The notes under the pieces are model-generated. The model ran no database searches, had not been told where the DNA came from, and saw only the letters and a list, made by a program, of their open reading frames with translations. The translations under genes were made by a program, and so were the position numbers. From Oscillospiraceae bacterium (GTDB lineage Bacteria; Bacillota_A; Clostridia; Oscillospirales; WRJC01): a DNA stretch of 8,664 nt. Shown here one piece after another: positions 5,609 to 8,664 of this stretch. The DNA lies in contig WQXD01000155.1 of assembly GCA_009785015.1 (NCBI GenBank), positions 1-8,664 of the forward strand. Direction: 5' to 3'. How positions within the stretch are numbered: the first letter of the stretch is position 1; each line of letters begins with the position of its first letter.

Positions 5609-6565
5609 TCAACCTTTATAGAATCTGAACTCGTTCGCCGCGTCGATGACCGCCTCTATGTTTTCGAGCGGGTAGTCGGGGCCGATCTCTATGCTGAGTC
5701 CAAGCCCGCCTTGGGGAAGATACAGCCTTTTTACGCACTGCTCCACATGGCGTCTGAGCTCCAACGGAGTGCCGAAGGGGAACAGCTGCCTGTCCAAGTC
5801 CAAGTGTATCGGGATTTTGCCCTTGCAGACCCTCTCGAGGTTGTCGAGCCCGTTTGCCCTGTACTGCGGGTTTATCATGTCCACGCCGCATTCCTGCAGA
5901 TCGGGCATGATTTCGTAGATGCAGCCGTCGGTGTGCATATAGACGAGCCTGCCGTCGTCCTTGCACAGCTTGTATATCGCGGCAAAGCAGGGTTTCATAT
6001 ATTTGCGCCATTTTTCCGGTCCCATGGCGAGCCCTTTCTGCATGCCCAGATCGTCGCCGAAATGCACCATGGGCTCCTTGTTGTTTTTGAGCATGATTTT
6101 CGTCTGCCCGATGTTGTAGTCCAGCACCTTGCCGATGAGCATCATGAGCTCCGGGGGCTCTTCGAAAAAGTCGACCATGGCCTCCTCAAAGCCGCGCAGG
6201 TCCAAGAGCCTCAGATACATAAACCCGTGCGGGAGCCCGTCGTCGACTTCCGGGACGCGCATATCATGCACCGATTCCCTGGTCGGGACCGGGTGCTTTG
6301 TCACTATCGCCGCCATTCCGTCGAACTCGTTGCTCCAGACACAGCCCCAGCGGTCCGTGTATCCGCCTTTGCGGTAACTCTCCGACAGATTCGCGTAGGG
6401 GTCGTAATTTTGCCACCAGCCGCCCAGCAAGTCCTCGTATTTCGCGATTATTTTTTTCACTTTGTCGCCGTACTTCATAAAAACCGCCGGCAGAAACCCG
6501 CATGTCACGGGTATGCGCTCGGGGTATTGCCAGGTCGCGGCCTTGATCAGCAGTTCGTTTGCCAT
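5609..6565 (-). CDS. Uroporphyrinogen decarboxylase superfamily protein (MtaA/CmuA-like)
   Basis: This 318-residue protein belongs to the URO-D superfamily but to the branch that includes cobamide-dependent methyltransferases (MtaA, CmuA-like), not to haem biosynthesis HemE. Landmarks are YPERIPVTCGF (14-24), DRWGCVWS (71-78), MVHFGDDLGMQKG (166-178), GPEKWRKYMKP (182-192), MHTDGCIYEIMPDLQECGVD (210-229), INPQ (231-234) and SIEIGPDYPLENIEAVIDAA (291-310). His211 and Cys215 are possible metal ligands, like the zinc His/Cys of MtaA-type enzymes. The (V/M)HFGDD and HTDG motifs are typical of the many uncharacterised clostridial members. The substrate is unknown and no corrinoid protein lies in the window. 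Its AAGGAGG site (6578-6572), 6 bases from the ATG, is a near-perfect Shine-Dalgarno. It follows araD by 24 bases. Confidence 0.85.
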   Translation of the reverse strand: MANELLIKAATWQYPERIPVTCGFLPAVFMKYGDKVKKIIAKYEDLLGGWWQNYDPYANLSESYRKGGYTDRWGCVWSNEFDGMAAIVTKHPVPTRESVHDMRVPEVDDGLPHGFMYLRLLDLRGFEEAMVDFFEEPPELMMLIGKVLDYNIGQTKIMLKNNKEPMVHFGDDLGMQKGLAMGPEKWRKYMKPCFAAIYKLCKDDGRLVYMHTDGCIYEIMPDLQECGVDMINPQYRANGLDNLERVCKGKIPIHLDLDRQLFPFGTPLELRRHVEQCVKRLYLPQGGLGLSIEIGPDYPLENIEAVIDAANEFRFYKG

Positions 6566-6589
6566 ATGTTGCCTCCTTGGAAAATATAT

Positions 6590-7312
6590 TTAATTGGTGT
6601 TTTCGTTTTGGCCGTAGTAGGATTTGTCGCCGTGTTTTCTGTCGAAATGTTTTTTCAGCAGCTCTTTTGGCATCTCGTATTTCACATAGGTCACATTGGT
6701 TATGATTTTCGCGTTGAATGCCATATGCGCGACATTTTCCAGAATCACCGAATGTTCGACCGCCTGGTTCGCGTCTTTCCCGAAGGTAAAGGGCCCGTGG
6801 GATTTTACGAGCACGGCGGGCATTTCCGACGGGGATTTTTTTGATTTTTTCAGTGTTTCGATTATCACGAGCCCCGTGTTTTTTTCGTAATCCGTTTCAA
6901 TTTCCTTTTTTTTCATAGCCCGCGTACACGGGACGGCGCCGTTGAAATAATCGGCGTGGGTGGTGCCGAGCGCGTCGAGGGGCGGCGTTTTGTACCCTTG
7001 GGCAAACGAGGTCGCGTACAGCGAGTGCGTGTGGCACACACCCCCGATTTTTTCGTACTCCCTGTACAGTTCAAGGTGCGCGGCGGTGTCCGATGAAGGC
7101 TTCAGTCTGCCCTCGACCACTTCCCCCCGCATATTCACCACCGCCATATCTTCCGGCTTCAGCTTGTCGTATTCCACGCCCGACGGCTTTATCACCACAT
7201 ATTCGCGGCTCTCGTCGATCCCGCTCACATTGCCCCAGGTCAAGACGACCAAATTGTATTCTTTCAGCATCATGTTTGCCAGATACACTTCTTCTTTCAA
7301 CTTTTCAAGCAT
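6590..7312 (-). CDS. araD: L-ribulose-5-phosphate 4-epimerase
   Basis: AraD converts L-ribulose 5-phosphate to D-xylulose 5-phosphate by a retro-aldol step at a zinc centre, feeding arabinose-derived carbon into the pentose phosphate pathway. The 240-residue protein matches the E. coli enzyme closely from the first residues: NLVVLTWGNVSGID (20-33), VIKPSGVEYD (40-49), KPSSDTAAH (71-79), CHTHSLYATSFAQ (93-105), TTHADYFNGAVPCTR (117-131) and LVKSHGPFTFGKDA (168-181). Zinc ligands His94, His96 and His172 are present, as are the catalytic candidates Asp75 and Asp121; KHGDKSYYGQ (226-235) carries the conserved C-terminal Tyr. Related L-xylulose- or L-fuculose-phosphate class II aldolases are the alternative, but the KHGxxxYYGQ ending argues for AraD. 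AGGAG (7325-7321) overlaps the stop of egsA, 8 bases from the ATG, so translation is tightly linked. Confidence 0.94.
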   Translation of the reverse strand: MLEKLKEEVYLANMMLKEYNLVVLTWGNVSGIDESREYVVIKPSGVEYDKLKPEDMAVVNMRGEVVEGRLKPSSDTAAHLELYREYEKIGGVCHTHSLYATSFAQGYKTPPLDALGTTHADYFNGAVPCTRAMKKKEIETDYEKNTGLVIIETLKKSKKSPSEMPAVLVKSHGPFTFGKDANQAVEHSVILENVAHMAFNAKIITNVTYVKYEMPKELLKKHFDRKHGDKSYYGQNENTN

Positions 7313-7323
7313 TTCGTAATCTC

Positions 7324-8613
7324 CTATACATAATTTTTGACGCAGCGCATCAGTTTCAGCAAAGTCAGCCTGTCGCGCACATACGGCGCGAGCCGGAACG
7401 CCAGCGGCTCGATTTCAGCCTTTTCGCATTTAAGATTGTATGCCTTTATCCCCGGCAGAGTTGTCACCCCGCCGAGAATATCCAATAATTTTATCAGTTC
7501 CTCTTTTGGCGGAATTGACGAGATGATATCCCTTATCGCCCCGAGGCTGCCGTAAAAACGGCCGGGCGTGACTTGTTTTACGCTGTTTTCCGCGTTCTCC
7601 TCGAGTATCGACTCATACAGGCCTTTGTAATATTTTTTGATCAGCTCATGCTCGACGCCGTAATTTTCGATAAACTCCAAATCATCCGCTTCCGCGAACC
7701 TTCGGTACAGCTCCGCGCACATAACGGTGCCAAGCCCCACGTTTTCCCCGTGCAGGCAATCAGTCGAGAGTATCACGTTCATCTCAAAAAAATGCGCGAT
7801 ATGATGCTCGGCCCCCGAAGCGGGCCTCGAGTTTCCGGTGTACTGCATGTAAAGCCCGCATTTCACAAGCGCCTCGATCAAAGCGGCGCAGAGCGCGCTG
7901 TAATTTTTTTCGCTTTTGTCGTCGCCGAACGCGGCCAGCGATTCCCTGAATTTTTCCACAGTTTGGTATTCGAGCTCCACAATGGGGTCGCATATATGCT
8001 CGCCGGTCAAAAGATTCGCCATGCGCCAATCGGCAAGCGCCGTGTATTTGCCCAGCACGTCCCCGGCCCCCGCGGCCAAAAGCCTCACCGGGGCTTTTTC
8101 GATCACTTTGGTATCCGCGAAAAGCGCCGTCGGCGCCGCGGCAAAAATCGTGAGTTTCATGCCGGTTTTGCTGGTGAGGGGGGATATGCCCGACACAAAC
8201 CCGTCGACGCTCGCCGCGGTGGGATAGGATATGAAGGGCGAGTTCCGGCTTTGGGCGGCGAGCCTTGTTATATCGTGGAGCGTCCCCGCCCCCGCCGCGA
8301 TGAAATAATCGAAGTTTTTATTTTCCAGCGCTTTTTCGCACTGCTCCACCATATATTCGTCCGCGTGGCAGGACCCGATGTCGAGTTTGACAGTTTGGCA
8401 AAGGCCGCCCAAGGCTTTTATCATATTTTCGGAGGCCGTATACGTGTTGTAGTCGCATATCACGCAGCCCTTCGAAGCGCCGCCGAAATTTTGCCTTATG
8501 TAATCGAGTATCTGCCCGGTTTGGTCTTCGCCTATGGATATGACGGCGGTGGCGCACTCGTGAATCCGGCCGCAGGAGCACGGCCGGGCTTTTGTTATAT
8601 CTGTTTTTTCCAT
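7324..8613 (-). CDS. egsA: sn-glycerol-1-phosphate dehydrogenase (EgsA/AraM)
   Basis: This family reduces dihydroxyacetone phosphate to sn-glycerol 1-phosphate with NAD(P)H. In archaea this makes the membrane-lipid backbone; B. subtilis AraM (EgsA) supplies G1P for heptaprenylglyceryl lipid. The 429-residue protein has the dinucleotide-binding part with AAGAGTLHDITRLAA (106-120) and SYPTAASVDGFVSGISPL (129-146), a hallmark of the AraM group. The metal-binding part has Asp185 in GAGDVLGKYTALADWR, His270/His271 in SGAEHHIAHFFEMN and His288 in LHGENVGLGT. The spacing matches the Asp/His/His set of iron- or nickel-type polyol dehydrogenases. Domain order and length fit AraM, including the roughly 130-residue C-terminal extension. 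AAGGAGA (8625-8619) lies 5 bases from the ATG. The next gene, araD, is 11 bases downstream. No convincing promoter is visible in the 51 bases upstream, so it may be internal to a longer operon. Confidence 0.93.
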   Translation of the reverse strand: MEKTDITKARPCSCGRIHECATAVISIGEDQTGQILDYIRQNFGGASKGCVICDYNTYTASENMIKALGGLCQTVKLDIGSCHADEYMVEQCEKALENKNFDYFIAAGAGTLHDITRLAAQSRNSPFISYPTAASVDGFVSGISPLTSKTGMKLTIFAAAPTALFADTKVIEKAPVRLLAAGAGDVLGKYTALADWRMANLLTGEHICDPIVELEYQTVEKFRESLAAFGDDKSEKNYSALCAALIEALVKCGLYMQYTGNSRPASGAEHHIAHFFEMNVILSTDCLHGENVGLGTVMCAELYRRFAEADDLEFIENYGVEHELIKKYYKGLYESILEENAENSVKQVTPGRFYGSLGAIRDIISSIPPKEELIKLLDILGGVTTLPGIKAYNLKCEKAEIEPLAFRLAPYVRDRLTLLKLMRCVKNYV

Positions 8614-8664
8614 AAAAATCTCCTTCCCGAATTTGTCAATCGAGGTTTAAGGTTTTTTGCACAC

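Noticed and set aside
5711..6844. Long plus-strand open frame (377 codons) opposite the URO-D-like gene and araD
   Set aside because: It runs across two confidently identified minus-strand genes, has no ribosome site and shows low-complexity His/Val composition.
8078..8098. AAAAGCC/GGCTTTT hairpin inside egsA
   Set aside because: It is a 7-bp stem with a 7-base loop, but the T bases are part of the stem and little follows. It encodes normal residues in the middle of an intact gene, so it is probably coincidental.
8634..8639. TTGACA on the minus strand upstream of egsA as a -35 box
   Set aside because: A -10 at the right distance would fall on the egsA start codon, where no TATAAT-like sequence exists.

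Overview
The window looks like chromosomal DNA of a low-to-mid GC Bacillota, most likely an uncultured member of the Clostridia. The reasons are strong AGGAGG-type ribosome binding sites, sigma-A-like promoters close to consensus, heavy use of ATA isoleucine codons, and a gene set typical of Firmicutes (a DUF951 protein, the tRNA(Met) cytidine acetate ligase TmcAL, and an AraM-type glycerol-1-phosphate dehydrogenase). The genus cannot be fixed from this sequence. Nine main genes fill almost the whole window, plus one probable gene nested inside another. I see no tRNA, rRNA, CRISPR array or insertion sequence.

Left half, plus strand (positions 183-4395). A 335-residue Rpn/PD-(D/E)XK nuclease comes first, behind an extended -10 promoter. 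It carries five perfect AQGM tetrapeptide repeats near its C-terminus and an in-frame internal start at 885 with a strong Shine-Dalgarno (AGGAGGG, 7-nt spacer). That is the layout of the Rpn gene-within-gene toxin-antitoxin and phage-defence systems, in which the separately translated C-terminal domain blocks the full-length toxin. Two bases after its stop begins a polyphosphate kinase of the PPK2 family. A second transcription unit starts from a textbook promoter (TTGACA-17-TATAAT, extended -10). It reads a nucleoside hydrolase with a variant DTDIGPDCDD signature, a 60-residue DUF951 zinc-ribbon-like protein, and peptide chain release factor 1 (prfA).

Right half, minus strand (8613 down to 4405). 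Four tightly packed genes read toward prfA: sn-glycerol-1-phosphate dehydrogenase (EgsA/AraM), L-ribulose-5-phosphate 4-epimerase (AraD), a uroporphyrinogen-decarboxylase-superfamily protein of the cobamide-methyltransferase-like type, and TmcAL. Gaps are 7-24 bases, so they are probably one operon whose promoter and first genes may lie beyond the right edge. AraM next to AraD recalls the Bacillus arabinose operon. The role of the URO-D-like protein there is unknown.

The two halves converge with only 9 bases between the prfA and tmcAL stop codons. The best intrinsic terminator for the plus-strand unit (4608-4634) lies inside tmcAL, so the 3' ends may overlap antisense. At the extreme left edge, a minus-strand promoter with an A-tract and a possible start codon suggests a divergent gene mostly outside the window.
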